Assembly (NCBI GenBank): GCA_022496205.1
Contig: WTXD01000161.1
Span: 1-23,658, forward strand
From: Gloeopeniophorella convolvens
Taxonomy: Eukaryota; Basidiomycota; Agaricomycetes; Russulales
Reading direction: 5' to 3'
DNA length: 23,658 nucleotides
The position numbers and the translations under genes are program-made. Under the pieces are notes generated by a model. The model searched no databases and had not been told where the DNA came from. It saw nothing but the letters and a program-made list of their open reading frames with translations. Numbering within the stretch: the stretch's first letter is position 1; each line of letters starts with the position of its first letter. Shown piece by piece: positions 8,406 through 17,766 of this stretch.

Positions 8406-8573
8406 TTATGCAGCGAACAATGCCTCGGTGATAGGTATCAAAACCGTCTCCAACGACGGCGGCTTGTTCGTGACGGAATGGTGGACGCCCCAGAGGGTGG
8501 CAGCTTGATATGCTGTTGAGTTCTTGGGCATTCTTGAGCTGAGAGGCCCAGGCGTTCTACAAGCTGCGCAATG
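8406..8573 (-). pseudogene. Minus-strand coding-like fragment
   Basis: A frame ending at 8406 reads NSTAYQAATLWGVHHSVTNK and continues through PSLETVLIPITEALFAA to a stop. The adjacent frame over the same bases is also open and plausible (KNAQELNSISSCHPLGRPPF), so I cannot say which is real. It may be the 3' end of the broken gene at 8983-9358, with about 400 bp of uninterpretable DNA between. No family is recognised. Confidence 0.25.
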
Positions 8574-8982
8574 ATGGGAATGTGTCAGACGGCTTTGGCG
8601 CATGCCGCGGCGGAGTGCACGCACGCCGGGCATGGCGGCTCCCGGTCTAATTCTGGGGCGTCGCCGGCTGACTCGTGGCCGCCGGGGTCACTGCCTTGGT
8701 TCACGAGCTCCTCGTTATCGTAGGCATCTTAGCGAGACGACTCACCTTTGTAGGACCTCATCCTCCGAGACGCATCGTTTGCCGTGCTTCTTCCAGGGAT
8801 GATACGCACGCTGCACATGGTCGCACACCGATTTCGCCCTGCGGGAGGGCACTGCTCGTGCTGGAAGACCCTGGTGAACGGCACAAGGCGAGAACCAGGC
8901 CCAGAATCACCAGGGCGCCCATAGATCGCGCTCCAGGACACCGTCAGTGATTTTGGCCTCGCTGAGATTATTCCCCCGCTCC

Positions 8983-9358
8983 CTATATGTCAGTGCTTGT
9001 TTGTTGGCTAGCAATACCGCCTGGACTCGCCGGGCGATGCTCCTCGATCTTCTCCTCCAAGCGCTGTTTTTCCTTCCGCGTAAAGGGCCAGTGCGATAGG
9101 CAATGCCTGGGTAATGCACGGGTGATTAGTAAATCAATACGTGCCGTAGTCTTTCTCAAACTGATGGGCAGAATCCGCTTGGTGGCCAACAGGTCTGCCG
9201 CGGCGTCCATATCGACCTCCTAAGGCACAGCGCTAGAGACCTCGGTTGGCGCACAGGAAGTACGTATTGTTTTCGAGACAACGACGCTGCACTGCTGCTT
9301 GGAATGCCGGGGTCCGCTTGAAGAGGGTCTAAATAGATTCCACGCAGAAGTAAAGGTT
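8983..9358 (-). pseudogene. Broken unidentified gene, two frames
   Basis: On the minus strand a first segment (about 9358-9235) encodes FKRTPAFQAAVQRRCLENN followed by TYFLCANRGL, but carries an in-frame TAG inside and another at its end. The next segment (9210-8983) starts MDAAADLLATKRILPISLRK in another frame, continues through CLSHWPFTRKEKQRLEEKI and ends with a stop at 8983. Both segments look like genuine coding sequence with conserved-type spacing, but the stops and the frame change argue for a pseudogene rather than a short intron. I do not recognise the family. Confidence 0.4.
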
Positions 9359-9362
9359 TCTT

Positions 9363-9605
9363 CAGCTACCCTGATGTTCTAGCGTGTTCTACGCTGCCAA
9401 CTTTACGGCGGGGCGAAGTAGCGAACGGCAGGCGCTAGCAGGCGATGGAGAAGCAGAGGGGAGCCGACGGCGGCCCGGGGGGCCGACTATAGCAAGCGAA
9501 CCTTCCCCCGTACGCTGCTCGCCATTTTGCCCTGTCGTAGGCTTGCTAAGCTGCCGCAGCATATATACAAGGTGCAATGCAAAATACAGATGGAAACAGC
9601 ATGGA
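9363..9605. other. Short intergenic stretch
   Basis: I see no gene. A TATA-like CATATATACAAG lies near 9560 on the plus strand, with no downstream frame that would make it meaningful. Confidence 0.3.
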
Positions 9606-10040
9606 GCGGTGGAGGAAATCTACAGCGCGCGAGTTGAGAACATTTTGCACGTCAGTCTTCTATGATGACGAGGTCCATCGCCAAAACGCTGTGAGATTTT
9701 TGAAAGTCGGGCAAGGCTGTGTCGAACCCGACGGTGCAGAGCCTCAGCAGAGGGTCTTCTGCATCAACTGCCTTAGTTACCTTGCCGACCCAGCCTAACC
9801 ATCTACCGTGGTGACCAGGACGTTGTCCCCAAGCGCGGCAGGCCGTTGAACGAGCTCGCGCGGGTCTATCGATGCTTGCCGGGGAAGCCTCCGACCTGCT
9901 GGGACGGTGCTCACAACGACCTCTCCAGCGCCTGGCTGCAGAGTGTGCTGAAGGAGCGGCACCGTCTTTGCCGACTTTCCGGGCGACCCGTTGGGTTCTC
10001 TGATAGCCATCGCCAGCCGCTTCGTGGCCATGATCTCTTG
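9606..10040 (-). pseudogene. KOW-like 3' segment of the Spt5-like gene, frameshifted
   Basis: This segment aligns with 2711-2940. Its minus-strand frame includes EIMATKRLAMAIREPNG and leads to ALGDNVLVT, a typical KOW entry, but then meets a stop. Comparison with the other copy shows one base missing in the GTCACCACGGTAGATGG stretch relative to GTCACTGGCGGCAGATGG; the next frame resumes GRWLGWVGKVTK. Because it joins directly to the NGN part in the 2656-3080 copy, it probably belonged to the same gene as 10110-12934, though an intervening stop at 10110-10112 separates them now. Confidence 0.5.
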
Positions 10041-10109
10041 GACCTGGCGCCAGTGAATCCAATGGTCCTCGGCTACGTGGGTGATCTCGAATCAGACCCG
10101 CGGGCATCG

Positions 10110-12934
10110 TCACAGGTGCTGCGTACCTCTCTCGCACACAGGAGCATACCATTGCGGTTGATCTCTAGGCGGTGGCGTAGCCTCTCTGTCTGACCCAGGT
10201 TCAGGGGTGGCAGTGCGCCCACGAGGCGGGGACGCCGGCAGCATCCTTGGCGCTAAGGGTCCAATTGATGGGCTGAGGGCCGATCAGCCCAACGAGGTGC
10301 CAAGCTACGGCATCAGGCGCTTACTGTACAAGCAGCTGGTCCCAGCTGAACCACCTGGTGTTCGCGGCGTTCACAGCCAGGTCCATGTGCAGGATTACTG
10401 ATGCGCCGTATACGGTATGGCCCCTGACGGTGCCGGTGCGGCCTCTCAAATGGCTGCTGAGCACGATCACCTCCTTGTGCAGCAGCTCCGGCATCAATGG
10501 CGGCACTGGGGCACCTGTCTGCTGGGGGAGCGGCTGCGTAATGGGCAGCGGGGCCTCACACTGCCTCGCAGCCATCTCCAAATCAGCCACGTCGCACCGA
10601 ACCTGGCGACCATGAGCATATGCCTAGGCTGTTATTGATCGGGGAACTCGCCCTGCCATGTTTCTCATAGTCTTTGACGTACACAGCTTCGCCGTCGTTG
10701 GCCAAGATGCACCCGTAGCCCTCTACCCGGATGCGCTTATAGCCTTCCACCTGAGCATCTTCTGGAGCAGGCACTCCGACGTAGTTGACCCAGACACCAG
10801 GTCTGAGGCTCGCAGCGTGCAGCTCCGGGGAGTGTAGCTCGACCTCGTACGTGTGCGTTGTAACCTGCTTTCAAGTTATTTGGGCCCGGGCGCCAGACCG
10901 GCATTTGCTTACCTCACGATGGTTCTGGTCGACGTAGACCAGCTCATCTGGGCTATAGCCCACCTTGATAACGACGCCGCGCGACAGGGACCATCGCTCC
11001 TTTACGCTGTCCCCCGGCATGAAGTGCGGCAGGGTGTCAGACAGACCAACCCCGCTATACGAGCGCGCGTTACCCGGGGCGAAGCTGCCAAGAATTGAGA
11101 CTGTGTCGTTAAGGATGCTTGTAACGTGGCCCACAAGGCCTTTGAGGCCTCCGCGGACGACGACGATGCGCATGCCCTCCCGGGTGGCACCTTGACCCGC
11201 CTTCACCAGCCATTTGTTGAACATAGTCCACTTGCAACCAGCGCTGGCTCTCACGAACGGGCCGAGGTCGGAGGGCATCTCATCTACAGGGTCCATGCAA
11301 TGCCTTGGCGTGAAATACCTAGCGACACCCGCGTAGAACAGCGTCTCGCCGCAGAGGAAGATGTCACGTGCCATGTCGTAGACTTGCATACATTCCTGGC
11401 CGTAAACCGCCAACGCTTCGGATACAGTGAGCGGACGTGCGGGCGGTCGCCCCAGCTTCCTCCGCTTGGGCTGCGGGATGTTGTGGCCCATCTCGTTGGT
11501 CCACGGCCCAGCAGCGCTCTCAGGGCGAGGCACTCTTGGTACGACCAGAACCCCAAGGCGGTCGTCTAGCTCGCCCTGGCCGCTGTATACAAACCCAAAG
11601 TCTCCTCGGTGCAGACCGCGGTTGAGCCGTATCCAGCAACCGCCCTCGGTTTGATTCAGGCACTGAGGTGCGGGGGAGGTGAGCAGCTCTATGCGTCGAT
11701 CCACCTCAATCGGGCGGGGAAGGGATGAGCGCGCAGGGCGCGCGAGTGCCATGCCTTTCAAGGCGCGGACGACGTCCGGGAGGGAGGGTGCTTCTATGAA
11801 GATGTGCCCCCCGATGCCGTCGCGATTGAACGCCGAGACGATGCTGGGAGAGCGGGACGTGATAGCACCGAGGCATTTGTGCGCAAGCTGCGAGACGGCC
11901 TCGCGCTCGTGGCCGGTCTGGGCCCTTGTCAGGTTGAAGCTGATTCGGCCATGGCAGATGGCTTACTTTTACCCGCACGCACCATAGCCCAGGGTCTCCC
12001 ATATGCGGGGCCGTCACTTGGAGGGGAAGGTCCTGGGATGCGACAAGCATGTCGGGGACGATGCGCGCATTGCGCTGTTGGAATGAATCTCGTATGTTCT
12101 TATTCACTTACTATACGCTTCATATTCTATGCGCGCGCGTGCGGACAAACGCGTGCGAGTCCTTTTACCTTCGTACTTTCTGTGCCGGTGGCCCGGGCCG
12201 GGCCCCGGCGATTCGTTTCGCGCTAAGTCGTGCGCGTTGTCTATGCCCGCAAGGGCTTGCACATTTGCTTCCGGGTGGCTTGAATTTTGGTACTGTACAG
12301 CAGTGGCTGAGCCTGTTGATAACCGACTGTTCGAGCACCAGCCACCTCAGTTCTCGCCTTACCAGCGCGCGAGTATACTGAGGTGAGCATACTTTAGTTA
12401 GTTTGATTGCCAAACCTGTACTTAACTGCCTCAGCGGCGCTTCCGTTTCGTACAGGTGAATAAACAATAGTTCTCGCCTTACCAGCGCGCGAGTATACTG
12501 AGCGGCGCTTCCGTTTCGTACAGAATCGCTTCGCGCGCTTTCGAGAACCACCCGATACCCGGGCTATTTATTTCTACATGCGCGGCCCAGGTCTGAATGT
12601 CTGGGCCAGCCGTTCCAACGCCCCGGCGTCTTCGGCCGCTTCGGCGAGCTCTCGCCTTGGTGGATCCGTGGGGTATTGATCCTCGGAGGCCAAGTCTTTA
12701 TTGTCGCCGAAGAAGGATTCTGCATCGTTCCTGTTGAGCATGAGTGTATAGCACGACGGATAAGAGGGCGCACCCCACTCCTGCTCCTCGTCAATGTCTC
12801 CCTCCCCATCATTGTCTGTGTGTTCGGCCTCGAGGTCTAGAAACCGCCAGACCTTCGGGAGGTTATCAGAGTCGCCGCGAATAGCGCGAGGAACTGAAGG
12901 GACTTACTGTGGAAGTCTTCGCAGGGGATGACAT
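10110..12934 (-). pseudogene. Spt5-like protein gene (NGN plus KOW domains), degraded
   Basis: The start is an ATG at 12934 (MSSPAKTST). An intron at 12907-12853 (AAG acceptor) leads to an acidic exon (RFLDLEAEHTDNDGEGDIDE) that stops at TAG 12574-12576. After about 500 bp of repeat-bearing DNA, coding resumes at about 12074 (RIVPDMLVASQDLP). A 49-nt intron (11966-11918, GTAAGC, CTGAC branch, CAG) joins LWCVRVK to TGHEREAV, the opening of an NGN-like domain, followed by IGGHIFIEAPSLPDVV. KOW-like stretches follow: WIRLNRGLHRGDFGFV, MRIVVVRGGLKGLVGHVTSI and, later, KEVIVLSSHLRGRTGTVRG. Further introns: 10912-10865 (48 nt) and 10324-10273 (52 nt, CTGAT branch). The join near 10640-10603 is unresolved. 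Known Spt5 proteins bind RNA polymerase II and aid elongation; this paralogue is probably non-functional because of the internal stop and interruption. Confidence 0.6.
12349..12523. repeat. Pair of interleaved direct repeats
   Basis: A 34-bp unit at 12349-12382 recurs exactly at 12469-12502 (both contain CAGCGCGCGAGTATACTGAG). A 23-bp unit at 12433-12455 (containing CGGCGCTTCCGTTTCGTACA) recurs exactly at 12501-12523. Perfect identity suggests a recent local duplication. They lie inside the stretch that interrupts the Spt5-like gene. Confidence 0.8.
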
Positions 12935-13339
12935 TGGGAGGGATGTGTGAGTTGCCGCCGGCGAGTGCTTGCGCGAGGGTATATTTTGGGGCGAGTCGCA
13001 ATAAACATAAAAGTGGCGATGGGCAAATGGATATCGCGCGGATCCCTGCACCCCCGATCAACGCGGGGCGCACACGAGAGACTCACCTCACCCACCACAT
13101 TCCTCCATTGTCCTGGGCGCAATGGCGCTCCTTGCATCTTGTTGGTGTCGCGTGCGAGGGGGTAGGGACTCGCTTGGGCAGGGGCCACCGCTTTGCAGGT
13201 CTGTTCCTAAAACCGCTAGCAACTAACTTGGGCGCGATCAGTAATCACACTGATCGCATTTAGGGGGCTTTACTGCCCTTGGAAGATCGCTCATGATGTA
13301 TATTGTAAAGGTACATTAGCTGTGATTCTATAGGACTAG
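12935..13339. other. Intergenic region upstream of the Spt5-like gene
   Basis: This should include the minus-strand promoter of the gene starting at 12934. I see no gene. There is a perfect 9-bp inverted repeat with a 6-nt loop at 13234-13257 (GCGATCAGT and ACTGATCGC) and some AT-rich patches, but no defined regulatory element. Confidence 0.4.
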
Positions 13340-13681
13340 CTACGGGTGCAACAACTTAAGGCGCCAAATGAAGCGCGTGAAGCACGGAAGGAGAAGGGAA
13401 GGGTAGTTCGGCATATCCCGCCGCAGTGACAGTGCCAATTTTGCGACCTTCACGGCGACCGGACCCCCCCCCGGGAGCCAGTCGGAGGCTGGAGCACGCG
13501 CCGGTACGAGCCGGCGTGGGGGGATCTCTCGACGACAATACATCCTCTTGTAAAAGCAGAATACTCTTATTGCCACAACAGCCCTGACCGTATCTCCCGC
13601 CTCCCGAATATTCTCCACTCCATCCACGCCAATGCTCTTCCCCAAGAACCCATCAATGCACGAAAGAAAGAAAAAGTGCAT
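13340..13681 (-). CDS. Hypothetical protein (about 113 aa)
   Basis: The frame runs from an ATG at 13681 (MHFFFLSCIDGFLGKS) to a stop at 13340. The first 45 codons show a purine-first codon pattern typical of coding DNA (SIGVDGVENIREAGDTVRAV). The second half is Pro/Arg/Leu-rich and less convincing and may be intron or 3' UTR. The hydrophobic start could be a signal sequence but is short. The opposite strand is also open and partly plausible (ISRLPNILHSIHANALPQEP), so the strand is not certain. No family recognised. Confidence 0.3.
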   Translation of the reverse strand: MHFFFLSCIDGFLGKSIGVDGVENIREAGDTVRAVVAIRVFCFYKRMYCRREIPPRRLVPARAPASDWLPGGGPVAVKVAKLALSLRRDMPNYPSLLLPCFTRFIWRLKLLHP

Positions 13682-13764
13682 GGATGCTACCTCTGCCTCC
13701 AATCAGTGAAGTTTGTCGCCTCGGCGCCCCTAGTTTAATATGAATCACAGCTACCCCTCAAAGT

Positions 13765-13781
13765 GATGGTTCATGCCAATC
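13765..13781 (+). repeat. Left copy of a 17-bp direct repeat (target-site duplication)
   Basis: GATGGTTCATGCCAATC, repeated exactly at 17337-17353 immediately after an A25 tract. Chance recurrence of 17 bp at this distance is very unlikely. Confidence 0.85.
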
Positions 13782-14215
13782 ATATATTCTGTGCAACGCC
13801 AATCTATCTTATATCCCGTGGTGTGGGATTGCTCACTCAAAATCTTATTCGGAACACAAGAGGGAGGAACCGCGCTGGCCAAGTTCATCGAAGCGACGCG
13901 ATGCTGCATGGTGCCCCGCAGACCCTCCGAGCCCCCAGAACCCCAGTTTTTGCCTTTCGTCACCCTTCTCACGGGTACGGAAGCGAGCGGTCCGGACGCC
14001 CGGACCCGGGGAGTCGGACTCAAAAGTCCAAGACACCTGTGTGTCCTGGGCTTCACAGTACTGTAATCACTTGTTAGTAATAAAAAACGCGTTTTCCCGA
14101 TTTGGAAGTGTGTCCTGGTGTGTCTGTGTGTCGGGGAGGACAGGGGAGGGAGGGACAGTGTGTCTCAAGTGCTCCCCGCTCCTTCCTCACTACCCCCCGC
14201 TCCCCGTACCTCAGA

Positions 14216-16851
14216 ATGTCGACCTTCATCATTCCCGACGCTCCCGACAACTTCCGGACCAATCAATCACAACGCCGATCGCGCGGAAATGAAGCCGGAG
14301 AGCACGACGATCCGGCGACGTCAAAACGCGTCGGAAGCATTAGTCATGACAGGCAGAAGAAGGGATTCACGCACGAATGGGAGGACTTGGCCGACTTCCA
14401 GGCTTGGCTCAAGGCCCAGGAGATGGACCATGCAATCGAGTTCATTTCCCATCATACCACGCGTTCGGATGGGCCGATCTGGCGGGAGCGGCGCGTGTAT
14501 AGTTGCGCGCGGGGCCGGACCAAGGGGCCAGACCCATACAAACCCAAGAACGATGCCCAGCGAAAGATCCCGAAGAAGTGGGCGGATTGCCGATGCAAGA
14601 TTACGATCAAGCTGTATTGGCACGTCCCCACTGTGTTGGGGCGCTATGATACCGAGCACAACCACGACATTGGAGACGAGAATCTCCGATTTACCCGCCT
14701 GTCAGACGAAACGCGGGCTCTGGTTCTCGACCTCGTCCGAATGCGGGTGGATCCCAAGCAGATCGTACGTCATCCGCTCATTTCCAGCTCCTATTCCATT
14801 ACTGACGACAAATTAACAGCGGAAGCGCGTCCAATCTCAGTACACCGCTAAGAATAGAGATTACCATATCACTATGCGCGACATCAACAGACTGAAGGCG
14901 ATCGTCGATAGCGAAGAGATCCGCCTGGACGATAATGATGCAATCTCGACCAGGACATGGGTCAGTAACCTCAGAGATGAGGGGAACATAGTGATCTACA
15001 AAGATAAGCAAGATCCCCCTCCTGAGGGCTCAGATCTTGCCCCAGATACCTTCTTTCTGTGTATACAGACCAAATGGCAAATAAACGCGTTCCGGCGGCT
15101 CGGCAACGCGTTCCTGGCGATCGACGCGACTCACAACACCACTCAATACACTGGGCTCCAACTGTTTACCCTTCTGGTGCGGGACCATTGGGGCCACGGT
15201 ATGTGCCACTGTTAATTTCGTATCCGCGTGCTTCATTTCCGTTCGGCAGGTGTACCTGTGGCCTGGCTGCTGTCGTCCAGTGGCACCCAGACGACTATTC
15301 AGTGCTTCCTCAATACGATCGGGCAAAGGAGCCCCGCCGTTTACCCGTCGATCGTTATGTCTGATTGCGATCAAGCGCAGATTAATGCAATCAAAGAGGT
15401 GTATCCGAGATCTCGGATACTGTACTGCTGGTGGCATGTGCTCCGTGCCATGCGTACCCATTTCAATACAACCGAGTTCCCGGCACTTTGGAAGCTCATC
15501 AAGCAGTGGGTGAGAATCTCGGATCCCATCAAGTTTTATGAAGTCTGGGCCCAAATTCAGACTGATCCGAGTGTTCCCGCGAGCGTGGTATCTTATCTGA
15601 GCGACAAATGGATGCCAGATGTGCAGATGTGGTCCGCGATCTCAAGGCAGCATAGGACGATCTTTGAAGAGAGCGATACAAACATGTTGATTGAATCGTA
15701 AGCTACCTTATCTACTATACGATCTGTAGCGCGAAGGGATATCTGACCAGCGATCTAGCTATCATCATGTGCTGAAGGGGACTTGGCTTGAGGGGAAGCG
15801 CAATCGCCGCCTCGATTATCTCGTGCACACGCTGGTGAAGGACATGCTGCCGAGCTACCAAAACCGGCACGAACGCCAGTCGCTCGGTTTCGAGGGGCCG
15901 AATCTCGCGGACCGCCGACGCGACGACATCCTGAAACGCGCGCCGGAGATTAAAGAAGATGCGCTCGTCAAACTCAATCACGGGCGCTTTTACGTCAGGT
16001 CGGCCTCTGATACATCCAAGATGTATCTGGTTGACCTGGAGAAGTCCCACTGTGATTGCTTGGACTGGCCTAGAGTTCAGCTGTGCAAGCATGTCGCCTC
16101 AGTCAGCTACTATGTCGAAGGGAGGGAGGAATTCCGCAAACGGTTCAGCAATGCGCTCAAGACGCCGTCGCCCGAAAAGGAGAAATCACCAGAAGCGCCA
16201 AGCGTGGAGTCGCAAAGCGACGGCAACACCGAACTAGTTGCTCTGGCAAGCGAAATTACGTCCCTTTCGAACGGGCTACGGGTAGCGCTGGCGGGTAGTT
16301 CATCTCCCTCGTCGGTCCAGTCTGTTCGGGGGGTTCGGAACCATTTCGCCGCTGTCGTGGCATCCCTCCGAGCAGGCGGCGGCCCCACTCTTCCCGATAA
16401 GGAGCAGATCGCTCCCAACCAACACAGCTGGACCGAGACCGCCCCACGGATGGGTGCACAGCGCACTGGCCGAAAACGCAAGGCCGCCCCCGGTGCATCG
16501 GTCCCAGTAGCTGATCACATAGGCGAAATTAATCGCAAGCGTGCGCGGCGTGGCACTGACGAGCAGAGCGACCCGTACGGCGGCGGCGAGAAATCGGGCA
16601 ACCGGGCCAAGGACGACGCAAGATCAGCCGCTGCCAACGCGACAGCTCGCGCTCGCGCCGCCGCCGATGCCGCCTTGGCGCCGCCGCCGAGCCTCGCAGC
16701 ATCGCTCCCTTATCGCGCTTCCCTCCCCCGCTCTCAATTCCCGGCTACCCAGCCCGTTGCGGCGGCTCCCCGGTCCCAGATTGCCTACCCAGCCACCAGC
16801 TGGATGTACTCCTACCCTCCCTCTGCTTTCCTCCCCCCCAGTACTCAGTAG
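14216..16851 (+). CDS. MULE transposase with SWIM zinc finger (822 aa, four exons)
   Basis: Exons 14216-14764, 14820-15198, 15250-15697 and 15759-16851 join in phase to 822 codons ending in TAG. Introns are 55, 51 and 61 nt, with donors GTACGT, GTATGT, GTAAGC and acceptors ACAG, GCAG, CTAG; two contain CTGAC branch sites. The N-terminus has a FAR1/GCM1-like zinc pattern (C97, C125/C127, H148, H150) that probably binds transposon ends. The DDE core has D285 (FLAIDATHN), D348 (VMSDCDQAQ) and E458 (NMLIES), with the MULE-type CxxH at C369-H372. A SWIM finger follows (C557, C559, C568, H570). The tail is low-complexity with basic clusters (GRKRK, NRKRARR) that fit nuclear import. The start is the first ATG in frame. 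No stop or frameshift was found, so it may be active. It would cut and paste the element in the nucleus. Confidence 0.85.
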
Positions 16852-16858
16852 ATAGTCC

Positions 16859-16864
16859 AATAAA
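16859..16864 (+). terminator. Polyadenylation signal of the transposase gene
   Basis: AATAAA begins eight bases after the stop codon of the transposase gene. The position is close but compatible with a short 3' UTR. Confidence 0.45.
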
Positions 16865-17336
16865 AGCGTTTTAAGTCATCTTTAATTGTGTGCTAAATAC
16901 AGTTACTTAATACAAAAAAAAAGCGTTCACAGTTGTTCACAGTTCTGAGCCACAGGACACAATCCAAACTTCTGGTACAGGCGGGGTCTGAAGCCGTACC
17001 AGGAGCTTGGATGAGGGAGACACCGGACCGGAAGCAAAACCGGACCGGAGCGTGAGAAGGGTGACGAAAAGACGCAACTCAGAACCCCCGTGAGGGTCCC
17101 TTGCGTGGTTGCGGCCTACATGTGGCCACCGCTTTGCCGCTGTGGAAGCGGCCCGGACTTACATCATCAGGACACTTGACTGACTTCGCATGCATTTCAC
17201 CCCGCCGGCCCGTTACCCGTACTACTTACTCGATTCGAAACAATGTGCTGTATTATGTACTGTCACGACCGCGTCTTGGCGTAGACCGCCTGTTGCGGAA
17301 TACAAATGCTGAAAAAAAAAAAAAAAAAAAAAAAAA

Positions 17337-17353
17337 GATGGTTCATGCCAATC
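17337..17353 (+). repeat. Right copy of the 17-bp target-site duplication
   Basis: Exact copy of 13765-13781, directly following the A25 tract. Confidence 0.85.
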
Positions 17354-17696
17354 CTTTCTGTCTCCGGTAATCGTGAACTACCCAATCTTCTTCTTCCCCT
17401 TGTGCCCTACGCAGCACAGCATTCAAGGAGCGCGCTCAGGCCTTGGGTTTATCTGATGCGGTCCGCCGCTCTAGCCATGCACTCAGAGTCGTTTAGCAGG
17501 GTTCCTTCTCGCATGAAAGATACGTATCCATCTCATGACCCATTCTGCCCCCATCCCTGCTCATGGGCTCTTCAGTGCCTGCTCTTGGCTTCCTCGAGTC
17601 TGGCTGGCGCTGGCGGACTGCGCTGATTGCATAGGTCACACACACCCTGGCCGTCTGGTTGAACGTAGTTTTGACGCCGCTTCTGCAAGGATTATT
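17354..17696. other. Stretch without a supported gene
   Basis: Open frames exist on both strands, but none carries a domain. It leads without a clear boundary into the ubiquitin relic. Confidence 0.4.
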
Positions 17697-17766
17697 AAGA
17701 CCATTCCCTGCGACACCATCAACGATGTCAAAGCGAAGATCATGGGCTGAAGCTGGCATTCCGCCT
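17697..17766 (+). pseudogene. Ubiquitin gene relic
   Basis: The plus strand encodes KTI followed by PCDTINDVKAKI, matching ubiquitin around residues 11-30 but lacking the five codons for TLEVE and with Cys for Ser/Pro-Ser context. The next recognisable codons, GIPP (17755-17766), are in another frame because 13 instead of 12 bases separate them from the Ile codon, and a TGA intervenes. The match ends soon after, and nothing upstream matches residues 1-10. Ubiquitin is so conserved that these short motifs are convincing. It is a decayed fragment with no function of its own. Confidence 0.65.

Larger units (their letters stand above)
13921..17098 (+). mobile_element. MULE-type DNA transposon with degenerate inverted ends
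   Basis: The transposase gene sits between inverted repeats. The clearest part is a perfect 19-bp pair, TTTCGTCACCCTTCTCACG at 13955-13973 and its complement at 17051-17069. GACCCTC (13921-13927) pairs with GAGGGTC (17092-17098), and a TGTGTCCTG motif is shared further inside each end, so the inverted ends are long but diverged. A possible 8-bp target duplication is TGCATGGT (13905-13912) and TGCGTGGT (17102-17109), one transition apart. The outer borders are therefore uncertain by about ten bases. Confidence 0.6.
13782..17336 (+). mobile_element. Poly(A)-ended insertion bounded by a 17-bp target-site duplication
   Basis: The 3555-bp unit begins right after one copy of GATGGTTCATGCCAATC and ends with 25 A residues (17312-17336) right before the other copy. 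This is the hallmark of target-primed reverse transcription by a LINE-type machinery. Most of the unit is a MULE DNA transposon (about 13921-17098) whose gene still has its introns. The remaining outer parts (about 140 and 240 bp) carry no reverse transcriptase. The simplest reading is that a short SINE-like element inserted first and a MULE later landed inside it. Confidence 0.65.

Noticed and set aside
12129..12165. Telomeric or subtelomeric simple repeat
   Set aside because: Purine-pyrimidine GC alternation only; no TTAGGG-type tandem array occurs anywhere in the window.
17250..17275. Second LTR start (TGTCACGACC) near 17261
   Set aside because: The motif resembles an LTR start, but no matching LTR body or gag/pol sequence follows; the poly(A) and target duplication explain the locus better.
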